Below, in pieces: positions 1-7,823 of a DNA stretch of 64,000 nt (positions are counted from its first letter, which is position 1; each line of letters starts with the position of its first letter). This DNA comes from Psychrobacter pygoscelis (lineage in GTDB: Bacteria > Pseudomonadota > Gammaproteobacteria > Pseudomonadales > Moraxellaceae), in NCBI RefSeq assembly GCF_004335015.1, contig NZ_RQRU01000002.1, positions 558,001-622,000 of the forward strand, written 5' to 3'. The position numbers and the translations under genes are program-made. Under the pieces are notes generated by a model. That model was not told the origin of the DNA. It saw only the letters and a list, made by a program, of their open reading frames with translations, and searched no databases.

Positions 1-2
1 TG

Positions 3-1853
3 CTGCGCAGTGTACGACCTAATAAAACCATCTCTAATATCCTAAAGTGGGAAGGTATTATTATTGATCCTATCGGCGCTATCGCGGTGGTTTTGGTCTA
101 TGAGTATATCATCTCAGGTGGTAAGGCCAATGGCCTGCTACTATTCGGTGAGATTGTCATTATCGCTAGTATTATCGGGATGTTTGGCGCATTTGTGCTT
201 GCCAATCTAATCAAGCGGCATATGATTCCAGAGTTTCTGCACAATGTCTTTACCCTAGCGTTTGTGCTGCTGCTTTTCTCTATATCTAACCATCTAGAGC
301 ATGAATCGGGACTACTGGCAGTTACCGTTATGGGTGTGGCATTAGCCAACTGGAAAGGCTTCCCCCGTGATCAAATCTTGGAGTTTAATGAGTCGCTGAC
401 CGTCTTATTAATCTCCGTCTTGTTTATTGTCCTAGCTGCCCGAGTTGAGCTGCTGAGCCTTATGAATGTCGGGTTCGCAGGCTTACTACTACTCGCTATC
501 GTCATGTTCATAGCCAGACCTTTAGCGGTGTGGGCCTCTTCTATCAACTCCAATCTCAAAACCAGCGAAAAACTAATGATCAGCTGGATTGGTCCGCGCG
601 GTATTGTGGCTGCTGCCATCTCCTCGCTATTTGCCATTCGTCTGCAAGAGTATGATATCCAAGGCGTCGAGCTGTTAGTGCCGCTGGTATTCATGGTCAT
701 CATTGGTACAGTACTAATCCAAGGTCTTGGCGCTAAGCTGGTAGGTAACTTACTCGGTGTGCGCGAGCCAGCTACCAATGGTATCTTGATCGTCGGCTCC
801 AATCCTGTCGCTCTACTCATCGCCGGCTCACTCAAAGAGCAAGGCTTTGATGTCGTCGTCGCTCATAATAACTACACCAACATTGCCAAGGCACGTATGA
901 GTGGTCTGCGTACTTACTTTGGTAACCCTGTCTCAGACCACGCCGATCATCACCTTGATCTTATCGGTATCGGCCATTTATTCGCCATGAGTATGGACAA
1001 AGAGCTAAATACCCTCTCTGAGATTCATTATCGTCATGAATTCAGTGAACAAAAAATCTTCCGATTAAAATTCAGCGATGAAAAGGTCAAAAGCGAGCGC
1101 GAAGATAAGCAGTCAAACTTCCACTCTCAGTGGCTATTCGGTAAAGACGTCACCTATACCAAACTTGCGAGCATGCTCTCCAAAAAAGCCCGTATTAAGA
1201 TTACCAATATTACGGACAGCTACAGCTTTGCGCAATATAAGGCGGACAACAAGCAATTCGTCCCATTATATACACTAGACAAAGACGGTAAACTCAACGT
1301 CATCACAGATAAATTTGAAGGTGATATTCCACGGGATCGCCGCTTAGTCGCTTTGGTAGTGGATGATGGAGTGCAACCAAAAGAGGTCGATGTCACAGCC
1401 AAGCAAGAGCAAGCCCGTGCCTTAGCAAATGCTAACTTTGATGCAGCGAGCAAAGCGCCAGAGAGACGCAAAGAAAAAGAGTTAGTTAGCGAAGCCGTCG
1501 TCGGCTCGACTTACACCAATGCAGAGAATCTAGGGACGAGTAGCAATAACGACAGTGCCGATGCATTAAATGTCGCAGCTAAAGCCAAGCAAAACTCAGG
1601 CAATGACTCTGCTAGCACGGCAAAAGTAGAGCCTAATGTAAAAGAAGCAAACTCGTCAAAACTGGCAGACCCTACCAGTACTACTGATGCCAATTCAAAG
1701 GCAGCGGCAAATCGTAAGGCAACTGGTAAAGCCAAAGCTAAGGCGACTGGCAATGGCACAGGAAAGCCGCCCAAAACGGCCACCGGCGCTCTGGATCCAA
1801 AACGGCTACCAGATGCTCAGCAAGATAAAGTCGACAGCAAAGATGATAACTGA
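3..1853 (+). CDS. CPA1/NhaP-type Na+(K+)/H+ antiporter with RCK domain (5' partial)
   Basis: Inner-membrane cation/proton antiporter; the start lies upstream of the window. The frame is open from base 3 and already shows the CPA1 motif WEGIIIDPIGA, so the first ATG at 87 is internal. Several hydrophobic helices follow, with the conserved WIGPRGIVAAA segment near nt 585-620. From about nt 780 a soluble TrkA-N/RCK-like domain begins (GILIVGSNP). The last 150 or so residues (nt 1395-1853) are low-complexity Ala/Lys/Ser/Asn, probably disordered and cytoplasmic. The gene ends at a strong hairpin terminator shared with convergent tmk. Family call is secure; the ion is not determinable from sequence. 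Confidence 0.9.
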   Translation: MRSVRPNKTISNILKWEGIIIDPIGAIAVVLVYEYIISGGKANGLLLFGEIVIIASIIGMFGAFVLANLIKRHMIPEFLHNVFTLAFVLLLFSISNHLEHESGLLAVTVMGVALANWKGFPRDQILEFNESLTVLLISVLFIVLAARVELLSLMNVGFAGLLLLAIVMFIARPLAVWASSINSNLKTSEKLMISWIGPRGIVAAAISSLFAIRLQEYDIQGVELLVPLVFMVIIGTVLIQGLGAKLVGNLLGVREPATNGILIVGSNPVALLIAGSLKEQGFDVVVAHNNYTNIAKARMSGLRTYFGNPVSDHADHHLDLIGIGHLFAMSMDKELNTLSEIHYRHEFSEQKIFRLKFSDEKVKSEREDKQSNFHSQWLFGKDVTYTKLASMLSKKARIKITNITDSYSFAQYKADNKQFVPLYTLDKDGKLNVITDKFEGDIPRDRRLVALVVDDGVQPKEVDVTAKQEQARALANANFDAASKAPERRKEKELVSEAVVGSTYTNAENLGTSSNNDSADALNVAAKAKQNSGNDSASTAKVEPNVKEANSSKLADPTSTTDANSKAAANRKATGKAKAKATGNGTGKPPKTATGALDPKRLPDAQQDKVDSKDDN

Positions 1854-1895
1854 TAAGCCATTAGCCTAGTCGTCTCCTCTCCCTCATACAAATAG

Positions 1896-1925
1896 ACCCC
1901 AGCCTTGCGGTTGGGGTTTATTATT
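1896..1925. terminator. Rho-independent terminator between antiporter gene and tmk
   Basis: A 9-bp stem (accccagcc / ggttggggt, one G-T wobble) closes on a TTGC tetraloop and is followed by a T-rich run. It sits between two convergent genes and could serve both. Confidence 0.8.
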
Positions 1926-1979
1926 GTCACCAACCATAGTTTTCTAGCTCTATTAGGATAACTAGGTATGAGAGGCGAG

Positions 1980-2624
1980 CTAGGTTTGAGAAGCTAAGGT
2001 CTGCCAGATACGGGTGGCCACCGCTTCAGGACTGCCTGAGGCATCAATACGAGTAATACGCTTAGAATCTTTTGCGGCGCAATAAGCAAAGCCCTCGTGC
2101 ACTCGAGTAAAGAAATCGATGGCCTCCTGCTCAAACCTATCAGCCGAACTGCGCTTTCCTGCGCGCGCCATGCCTTCAGCAACCGGTAAATCCAGCCACA
2201 AAGTCTGCTCAGGTAGCTGAGGAATAAAAGCAGCAATCAAACCTTCGATCTTAGCCAGTACAGCCGAATCTCCCTGAGCACGGCCGAAGCCTTGATAAGC
2301 GATGGTAGAGTCGACGAAGCGATCACAGATGACCCACTTACCTGCTTGTAGGGCTGGCCGTATCCGCTGATGCCAGTGATCACAGCGCGCTGCAAACATC
2401 AGTAGCAACTCGGTATCGTCATCGATCACAGTTGCTGGATCTAAGAGCAAAGCTCGCAGCTGCTCTGCAAAGTCACTGCCACCTGGTTCCCGAGTACGAA
2501 TGTAGTCAATACCAGCTGCCGATAGGTTGGCGCAAAGATGCTCAATAGCCGTGGTTTTCCCCACGCCCTCAGTGCCCTCAAAGCTAATAAAACGTCCTGA
2601 TTGCACTGGGCTTGGCTGTGACAT
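1980..2624 (-). CDS. tmk: Thymidylate kinase
   Basis: Phosphorylates dTMP to dTDP with ATP, in cytoplasmic dTTP synthesis. The P-loop GTEGVGKT is at residues 17-24, followed by the DRFVDSTIAYQG substrate-binding segment and a lid-like region (GKRSSADRFEQE). At 214 residues it has the usual length. It lies 191 bp downstream of mltG on the same strand, matching the pabC-mltG-tmk order of other gamma-proteobacteria. A stem-loop occupies the mltG-tmk gap, so expression may be partly uncoupled. Confidence 0.97.
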   Translation of the reverse strand: MSQPSPVQSGRFISFEGTEGVGKTTAIEHLCANLSAAGIDYIRTREPGGSDFAEQLRALLLDPATVIDDDTELLLMFAARCDHWHQRIRPALQAGKWVICDRFVDSTIAYQGFGRAQGDSAVLAKIEGLIAAFIPQLPEQTLWLDLPVAEGMARAGKRSSADRFEQEAIDFFTRVHEGFAYCAAKDSKRITRIDASGSPEAVATRIWQTLASQT

Positions 2625-2755
2625 GTACGACCTTATCTATGAATGACTGAATACGGGTTAACTACGAACTATTAATAATGTCTAAAATCAGTTGAATAGT
2701 GGCTAAATAACGACACAAGACCAGACGCTGTCAATGCCGCACTGCTAGCACTACC

Positions 2756-2808
2756 AACCATCACCATCACTCGCCTACCGACGTGACGATGAGGCGTGAT
2801 GGCTGGTT
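2756..2808. repeat. Long imperfect stem-loop between mltG and tmk
   Basis: The left arm (2756-2776) and right arm (2792-2808) pair as AACCA..CCATCAC.CGCCT with AGGCG.TGATGG.TGGTT, with small bulges. It begins 8 bases past the mltG stop on the minus strand. No T-run follows, so it may be an mRNA-stability or attenuation structure rather than a classical terminator. Confidence 0.5.
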
Positions 2809-2815
2809 AAACCGC

Positions 2816-4171
2816 CTATTGCGCTGCCATATTCTGCCGTCTGACTTTCAGATACTCTTGCACTGCACGGTTGTGCTCTGCCAAAGTTTTGGTGAATTTA
2901 TGACCACCATTACCTGTTGCTACGAAGTAGAGCGCATCACTATCCGCAGGGTGCAAGGCGGCTTCTATAGAGGCCGCTGAAGGTAGCGCAATCGGTGTCG
3001 GCGGTAGACCGTTAATCTGATAGGTATTATAGGCGGTTTTTTCATTGATGTCGCTACGGCGAATATTACCATCATAGCGGCTGCCCATACCATAAATAAT
3101 GGTCGGGTCCGTCTGTAGGCGCATACCTTTATTCAGACGATTGACGAATACAGCAGCCACTAATGGGCGCTCGTCTGCAACGCTCGTCTCTTTTTCAATA
3201 ATGGAGGCCATGATGAGCGCTTCATAAGGGCTTTGGTAAGGAAGGTTTGGACTGCGGTTTGACCACGCCTCATCTAGCGCTTTTTGCTGAAGCTCATACA
3301 GATCGAGCAATATCTGCTTATCTGTCGTACCCTCGCCATAATAGTAAGTCTCAGGGGCAAACCAACCTTCAAGGTTTTGTTGTACGATAGGGTTGTCACT
3401 GGTACGCACCGCCTCTGGTAGGATATCGCTAAGCTCTAATCCTTCGGTAATGGCACTATTATCCACCTGCCCTGTATCAGTCGTGACCTGATCCAATACC
3501 TCAAGCTTGAGTCCTGGCGTGCTTTTTAGCGTCTGATACAGATCAGATGCGCGCTTACCTTCGATGATCTGTACTTTGACCATCGCGACCTTTGCCCCTT
3601 GCTGCAAGATATGTAGTGTCTCGGTAATGGTCGGATTCGCCGGTAGCTTGTAGGTGCCAGCATGTAATGAGTCTAAGCCTTGTGACTTAATATAAGCCTT
3701 GGCCACGGTCGATGAAAATAGCGGAATCTGCCGTTGCCAGTCTGGCAGTAGGCCATAGTAAGTCTGCCCTTTTTCGATGGTCACCATCTGCTCAGGCTGA
3801 TTTATACGTCCAAATAAGGTCTGATAAACCATAGCCAACAAAAATGCTGCAATCAGTGCCAATACGAGCAGAATCTGATAGCCACGCATCATAAAAAATG
3901 AGGATGACCGTTTTTTGGTTTTTTTGGTGCTCCTACCCTCACTAATAAGGGAGATGTCTGTCGCTGGTTTTGCTTTTTTTCTCGGCGTTACTGTCTCGCC
4001 TTGACTAGTACTAGGATTGGAATGAGAACTTGAGTTTGAACGAGCCGTGTCATTGCTGCCAGTCATAGAGGCTTTGCCAGTCTCTACTTTAGCGATATTA
4101 GCATCCGTGTTGCTGCTGATATCGACACTGTCATTGTTAGAGGAGGGTTTGTTCGAATTTGAATCAGTCAT
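2816..4171 (-). CDS. mltG: Endolytic murein transglycosylase MltG
   Basis: Inner-membrane lytic transglycosylase that cleaves nascent peptidoglycan strands and helps set glycan length. Residues 1-95 are a Ser/Asn/Thr-rich cytoplasmic extension ending in a Lys/Arg/Ser cluster; a single membrane helix spans about 98-117; the periplasmic YceG domain follows. The family signature MASIIEKET is at 321-329, with the expected catalytic Glu at 326. At 451 residues it is about 100 longer than E. coli MltG, all in the N-terminal tail. It is normally cotranscribed with upstream pabC, but here the restriction-modification genes intervene. Confidence 0.95.
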   Translation of the reverse strand: MTDSNSNKPSSNNDSVDISSNTDANIAKVETGKASMTGSNDTARSNSSSHSNPSTSQGETVTPRKKAKPATDISLISEGRSTKKTKKRSSSFFMMRGYQILLVLALIAAFLLAMVYQTLFGRINQPEQMVTIEKGQTYYGLLPDWQRQIPLFSSTVAKAYIKSQGLDSLHAGTYKLPANPTITETLHILQQGAKVAMVKVQIIEGKRASDLYQTLKSTPGLKLEVLDQVTTDTGQVDNSAITEGLELSDILPEAVRTSDNPIVQQNLEGWFAPETYYYGEGTTDKQILLDLYELQQKALDEAWSNRSPNLPYQSPYEALIMASIIEKETSVADERPLVAAVFVNRLNKGMRLQTDPTIIYGMGSRYDGNIRRSDINEKTAYNTYQINGLPPTPIALPSAASIEAALHPADSDALYFVATGNGGHKFTKTLAEHNRAVQEYLKVRRQNMAAQ

Positions 4172-4199
4172 GGCAACTCACGGCGCAAAAGTTTGCTAG

Positions 4200-4228
4200 A
4201 ATCTAGCATTGAATCGTCTGATTTTCAA
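4200..4228 (-). promoter_or_regulatory. Candidate promoter for mltG-tmk
   Basis: On the minus strand, TTGAAA (4223-4228) and TAGATT (4200-4205) are separated by exactly 17 bp, upstream of the mltG start at 4171 and downstream of the nuclease stop. It may drive mltG-tmk now that pabC is separated from them. Motif-based only. Confidence 0.4.
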
Positions 4229-4258
4229 TGGGGTTTAGTTATTTAGAGCAGTATCTAA

Positions 4259-5596
4259 CTAGCTTACTTTTATTTGAGTAATAATCCACTCAATCCAACT
4301 TTTTACAGTTAAACACCTTCTTGGAAAGGTATTAGAATCTGTGTTTAAGTTATCAATTTCACAGGATGCTACAACTTCTTTAGCTGTTACTAATGACAAA
4401 CTACCGTTATTTTCAAGATAGGCTTTAAAAGTCTTGGCAAAGGGGGAACTTGAAAGTATAAGCTTAGCGAACTCAATTTGTTTCTCTGTAAGTGGAAGCT
4501 GCATTACCTTCAGCCCGAGCTCTGTTAAAGTAACAAATTTTTTATTTATGGATACTAAACCTAAGTATCTTGCGGCATTTGCATAGTAATCTGCTTGTCG
4601 TGAGGTAAAGTCATAAATTTCAGATATCTCACTCTTATATAACCCTGGTATGCTGTAGGATAAATCTTCATCGTCATAATCGATTGATTGCTTCTTCAAT
4701 AACTCTTCACACAAATTGATAACTTTATTAAAGTCATCAGCTTGGGGGAAAGGTGCACCTTGGCTATTTAAAGGAGATAAATTTGATTGTAAAATCTCCT
4801 TTAAATAATCTAAAGTTAACTCTTTGTTAATAATAGAATATCTTTTAGATTTAATTAACTTTAAAGATAAAGGATCATATTCATCTTCAAACACATACTC
4901 TCTTAGATAAAAAATACCATTTGAATATGTTAGATATAAATTTTTTATCTCTTTATTTAAACTCTTATTCAGCCATGTTCTATATGGATAGTAAATCTGC
5001 CTAATAATAAAATCTTTTGATAAAGTATTTTTAGCTTCAATTAAATATATATTATTTAGGCCTTCATATCCTGCATCAATTTCTATTTGCGAATTTTTAA
5101 CATTGAAGTCGTAAACTCTCGACTTCCCCTTAATATGAAAGTCGAACTCACCAGAACCCATCCTACCACTTATAGTACTGAAAAGATCTTCTTCTTTAGT
5201 GAAGTTATTAAGTATAGAGCACAAATCTGCACATAGCACAGATGAAGACTCACTAGTAATGAGATTGGGGTCGATAGTCTCTATATAGGGAGGAAACTCT
5301 ACTTCTTCAATTTTATCTATTCTTTTAGGGGTGTCATAATCTTCAAAATTATGAAACATACTAAATCTACCAACCTTATAAGTACCTCTACTAACTGGTA
5401 AAATAGATAATCCTAGCTCTCTAAAAATTTCAGGCAAGTCTTTCCTAGAGTCAAACTTAGTCATCAGCCTTGATTGTCTAAGTTGATTTATTCTTTCGGA
5501 CGAAATAATAAATTCATCTTCTATTTCTAGCTTCTCCAAGAGATTATCTTCTTCAAATAATTTTCTCCAAGCCACATCATTTTTATTATTACTCAT
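4259..5596 (-). CDS. Putative type II restriction endonuclease (PD-(D/E)XK, winged-helix C-terminus)
   Basis: Probable nuclease of the R-M island. The ATG at 5596 is chosen because it overlaps the methylase stop (5589) by 8 bp, as expected for translational coupling; the longer frame to 5641 lies inside the methylase gene. In the 445-residue product, IEIDAG (D174) and IEAK (E187-x-K189) fit a PD-(D/E)XK core. Residues 326-370 (TSRQADYYANAARYLGL..LTELG) resemble a winged-helix segment seen in restriction enzymes. It does not resemble my recollection of DpnII (about 288 aa), although its partner methylases are DpnM- and DpnA-like. Visibly AT-rich. Confidence 0.75.
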   Translation of the reverse strand: MSNNKNDVAWRKLFEEDNLLEKLEIEDEFIISSERINQLRQSRLMTKFDSRKDLPEIFRELGLSILPVSRGTYKVGRFSMFHNFEDYDTPKRIDKIEEVEFPPYIETIDPNLITSESSSVLCADLCSILNNFTKEEDLFSTISGRMGSGEFDFHIKGKSRVYDFNVKNSQIEIDAGYEGLNNIYLIEAKNTLSKDFIIRQIYYPYRTWLNKSLNKEIKNLYLTYSNGIFYLREYVFEDEYDPLSLKLIKSKRYSIINKELTLDYLKEILQSNLSPLNSQGAPFPQADDFNKVINLCEELLKKQSIDYDDEDLSYSIPGLYKSEISEIYDFTSRQADYYANAARYLGLVSINKKFVTLTELGLKVMQLPLTEKQIEFAKLILSSSPFAKTFKAYLENNGSLSLVTAKEVVASCEIDNLNTDSNTFPRRCLTVKSWIEWIITQIKVS

Positions 5597-6401
5597 AGTT
5601 TCTAACCAAAACTTCAGACACCTCACCACGCTTGCTGGCAACCGAATTTATACTTCTGCTCGCTCCAACCTCTATAATCTCGTAATCTTGATATAAGTCC
5701 TTAATAAAAGGGGTAGCTGAGTTCGATAAAAGGAATTTTATACCTTTACTATCTAACCTTCTGCAAACTTCTCTAAGCCTCAATTGCTCTTCTCTATCAA
5801 ACCCACCTTCAGTATAACCAGTATAATTTGAACTTTTTGAAACTGGATCATACGGTGGATCTAAATAAACAAATGAGCCTTTACGCGCACCTTTCAAAGC
5901 CTCTTCAAAATCCCCACTCATAAAAGTTATATTACTTTCATTTAAGTAGTTACTCACAGCTCTTAAAACTGTCTCATTAATTATATTAGGATTTTTATAA
6001 CGACCAAATGGAGTATTAAATTCTCCTGAACTGTTAACTCTATACAATCCATTAAAGCAGGTTTTATTAAGATAAATTACTCGAGACGCACGCTTTACTG
6101 AAGACAAAGCGTCGAACCCTTCTTGTCTATCAAGCGCTCTTATACTATAAAAGTACTCTGCTTCATTTTTATGTTTACTTAACTCTTCAATTAGCAATTC
6201 CACATTGTCTCTGATAGTCTCATATACATTAATAAGCTCAGCATTATAATCATTAATAATAGCTTTTTTAGGCTGTCTATTAAGAAATACAGCACCTCCA
6301 CCTACAAAAGGTTCATAGTAGGTAGATATTTTTGTAGGTATTAATGGCTCAATCTCATTTATTAGTTGCCGCTTTCCACCGACCCATTTTAGAAAAGGCA
6401 T
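5589..6401 (-). CDS. Dam/DpnM-family DNA adenine-N6 methyltransferase
   Basis: Class alpha (D12) adenine methyltransferase, expected to methylate adenine in GATC by analogy to DpnM and Dam. PFLKWVGGKRQL at residues 2-13 is the AdoMet-binding motif and DPPY at 181-184 the catalytic motif. The chosen ATG at 6401 lies 7 nt after the controller stop (6409) with an AGAGAAA ribosome-binding site; an in-frame start at 6461 would add 20 residues and overlap the controller. It is the middle gene of a controller-methylase-nuclease unit. GATC specificity is inferred from family resemblance only. Confidence 0.9.
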   Translation of the reverse strand: MPFLKWVGGKRQLINEIEPLIPTKISTYYEPFVGGGAVFLNRQPKKAIINDYNAELINVYETIRDNVELLIEELSKHKNEAEYFYSIRALDRQEGFDALSSVKRASRVIYLNKTCFNGLYRVNSSGEFNTPFGRYKNPNIINETVLRAVSNYLNESNITFMSGDFEEALKGARKGSFVYLDPPYDPVSKSSNYTGYTEGGFDREEQLRLREVCRRLDSKGIKFLLSNSATPFIKDLYQDYEIIEVGASRSINSVASKRGEVSEVLVRNYE

Positions 6402-6408
6402 CACTAAT

Positions 6409-6663
6409 TTATTTCTCTTCTTTGCCACTTTTAACCTCTGTTTCAAATAAATTTTCATCAAATAACTGCGACAAGCTTATTTCAAACTTATCTGCAAATA
6501 TTTTAATATTTACTAAGGCAGGATTTCTTTCACCACGTTCTATCATACTGATGTAAGTACGGTGAAAACCTGTCAATTCCGCTAATTGCTCTTGGCTTAA
6601 ATTCCTAAGCTTTCTGAGCTTTCTTATGCGTGTTCCGAAAGCGTGTAAAATTTCATTTTCCAT
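6409..6663 (-). CDS. XRE-family controller (C) protein of the R-M system
   Basis: Small DNA-binding regulator, 84 residues from the ATG at 6663. The helix-turn-helix covers about 18-45 (LSQEQLAELTGFHRTYISMIERGERNP), typical of C proteins that time nuclease expression. A longer reading to 6705 is unlikely because it would run through the operator repeats, and a -10-like TATAGT lies about 9 bp before ATG 6663, suggesting a nearly leaderless mRNA as known for some C genes. First gene of the leftward unit. Confidence 0.85.
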   Translation of the reverse strand: MENEILHAFGTRIRKLRKLRNLSQEQLAELTGFHRTYISMIERGERNPALVNIKIFADKFEISLSQLFDENLFETEVKSGKEEK

Positions 6664-6691
6664 TTGACATATACTATATTTTGAATACAAT
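6664..6691 (+). promoter_or_regulatory. Rightward promoter for the 82-aa gene and DpnA-like methylase
   Basis: A perfect -35 TTGACA (6664-6669) and TACAAT -10 (6686-6691) are separated by 16 bp. The predicted start is near 6698, upstream of the ATG at 6731. The first operator repeat (6685-6695) covers this -10, so controller binding there would be expected to repress it. Confidence 0.6.
6673..6678 (-). promoter_or_regulatory. -10 element of leftward controller promoter
   Basis: TATAGT on the minus strand places transcription start within a few bases of the controller ATG (6663). No good -35 is visible at the right distance; instead that position is covered by the direct repeats, consistent with an activator-dependent promoter. 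Confidence 0.45.
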
Positions 6692-6710
6692 AAGTCTACA
6701 TACAATAAGT
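6685..6710. promoter_or_regulatory. Two 11-bp direct repeats, likely controller operators
   Basis: ATACAATAAGT occurs at 6685-6695 and again at 6700-6710, a 15-bp period, between the divergent controller and 82-aa genes. Location and spacing fit C-protein boxes; binding itself is inferred. Confidence 0.6.
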
Positions 6711-6730
6711 GTCATAACAAAACAACTAAT

Positions 6731-6979
6731 ATGATAAAAATTAATAATTTTACGATAAATATAGATCTTGTCCTCCACGATTCTGATGAACCTTTTAAGT
6801 CACAGAGCCAAACTATGGTAAGGGATGAGTTAGTTAGCACACTACGAATTATCAGTGAAGATCCTAGAATATTAGGACAAGCTGTATTGATTCCAGATAA
6901 TTGCGAGAAGTATGGATTTTCCGAAGGGACGTTTGACTTGCCGACGTTGCTACATTTTTTAGCAGATATGTTGGAATAA
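6731..6979 (+). CDS. Unknown 82-aa protein coupled to DpnA-like methylase
   Basis: I do not recognise this protein. It is small, acidic and soluble-looking, with no membrane segment or obvious DNA-binding motif. Its stop is 3 nt before the ATG of the adenine methylase, and both are preceded by a consensus promoter divergent from the controller gene, so it belongs to the R-M locus. DpnII-type systems have no such gene as far as I recall. It could be a regulator, a methylase partner or an accessory immunity protein; the sequence does not decide. Confidence 0.7.
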   Translation: MIKINNFTINIDLVLHDSDEPFKSQSQTMVRDELVSTLRIISEDPRILGQAVLIPDNCEKYGFSEGTFDLPTLLHFLADMLE

Positions 6980-6982
6980 CAA

Positions 6983-7804
6983 ATGCCTTGTAATTTTTAT
7001 GAGAGCAATAATAACGATTTTATTTTGCAACAAGGTGACTGCTTATCTAAATTGAATGAGCTTCAAGAACCTATAAATATGATATTTGCTGACCCACCGT
7101 ATTTTCTATCGAATAACGGTTTGACTGTAAAAAATGGAATTGTACAATCAGTCAATAAAGGCAGTTGGGATAAGTTTACTACCGACGATGCAACCTATAA
7201 TTTTACTTACGAATGGTTAGCAAGGGCACGCAGTACAATGGCCGATAACGCAACAATATGGGTAAGTGGCACGCATCATAATATATTTACTTTAGGTAGA
7301 ATATTGCCTCAACTGGGCTTCAAAATCCTAAATGTCATCACTTGGGAAAAAACTAACCCACCGCCCAATTTTTCCTGTCGTTTTTTTACTCATTCAACTG
7401 AGTTCATCATATGGGCAAGAAAATATCCTAAGGTACCTCATTATTTTGATTACGATTTAATGAAACAGCTTAATGGTAACAAACAGATGAAAGATGTTTG
7501 GCGTCTACCCGCGATTGCACAGTGGGAGAAAAGCTGTGGCAAACATCCGACGCAAAAGCCTTTGGCTCTATTAGCGCAGATTATTCTAGCCTCGACTCGT
7601 AAGGGAGATTTAATACTTGACCCTTTTGCTGGGTCTTCAACTACTGGTATTGCTGCAAATATCTTACAAAGAAGATTCATAGGAATTGATAAAGAGGTGC
7701 CGTTCTTAGAGCTTAGTCGATGTAGATATGAAGACTTACAACAAAAAGATCGAAAGGAGTTTTTTAAGCAGCATTTAAATCGTCTTTTAAATAAAGCTCG
7801 TTGA
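6983..7804 (+). CDS. DpnA-like DNA adenine-N6 methyltransferase
   Basis: Class beta adenine methyltransferase, 273 residues. DPPY at 37-40 (FADPPYFLSNNG) comes before the AdoMet motif DPFAGSSTTG near the C-terminus. Segments such as TWEKTNPPPNFSCRFFTHSTE and GKHPTQKP closely resemble DpnA, which can methylate single-stranded as well as duplex GATC DNA; that property is family knowledge, not shown here. It follows the unknown 82-aa gene by 3 nt. Its separate divergent promoter would allow host DNA protection before the nuclease is made. Confidence 0.9.
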   Translation: MPCNFYESNNNDFILQQGDCLSKLNELQEPINMIFADPPYFLSNNGLTVKNGIVQSVNKGSWDKFTTDDATYNFTYEWLARARSTMADNATIWVSGTHHNIFTLGRILPQLGFKILNVITWEKTNPPPNFSCRFFTHSTEFIIWARKYPKVPHYFDYDLMKQLNGNKQMKDVWRLPAIAQWEKSCGKHPTQKPLALLAQIILASTRKGDLILDPFAGSSTTGIAANILQRRFIGIDKEVPFLELSRCRYEDLQQKDRKEFFKQHLNRLLNKAR

Positions 7805-7823
7805 GAATAATTAGCTGCAACAA

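Noticed and set aside
6664..6705. Longer controller protein starting at 6705
   Set aside because: It would place coding sequence over the operator repeats and promoter, and the extra residues are not like C proteins.
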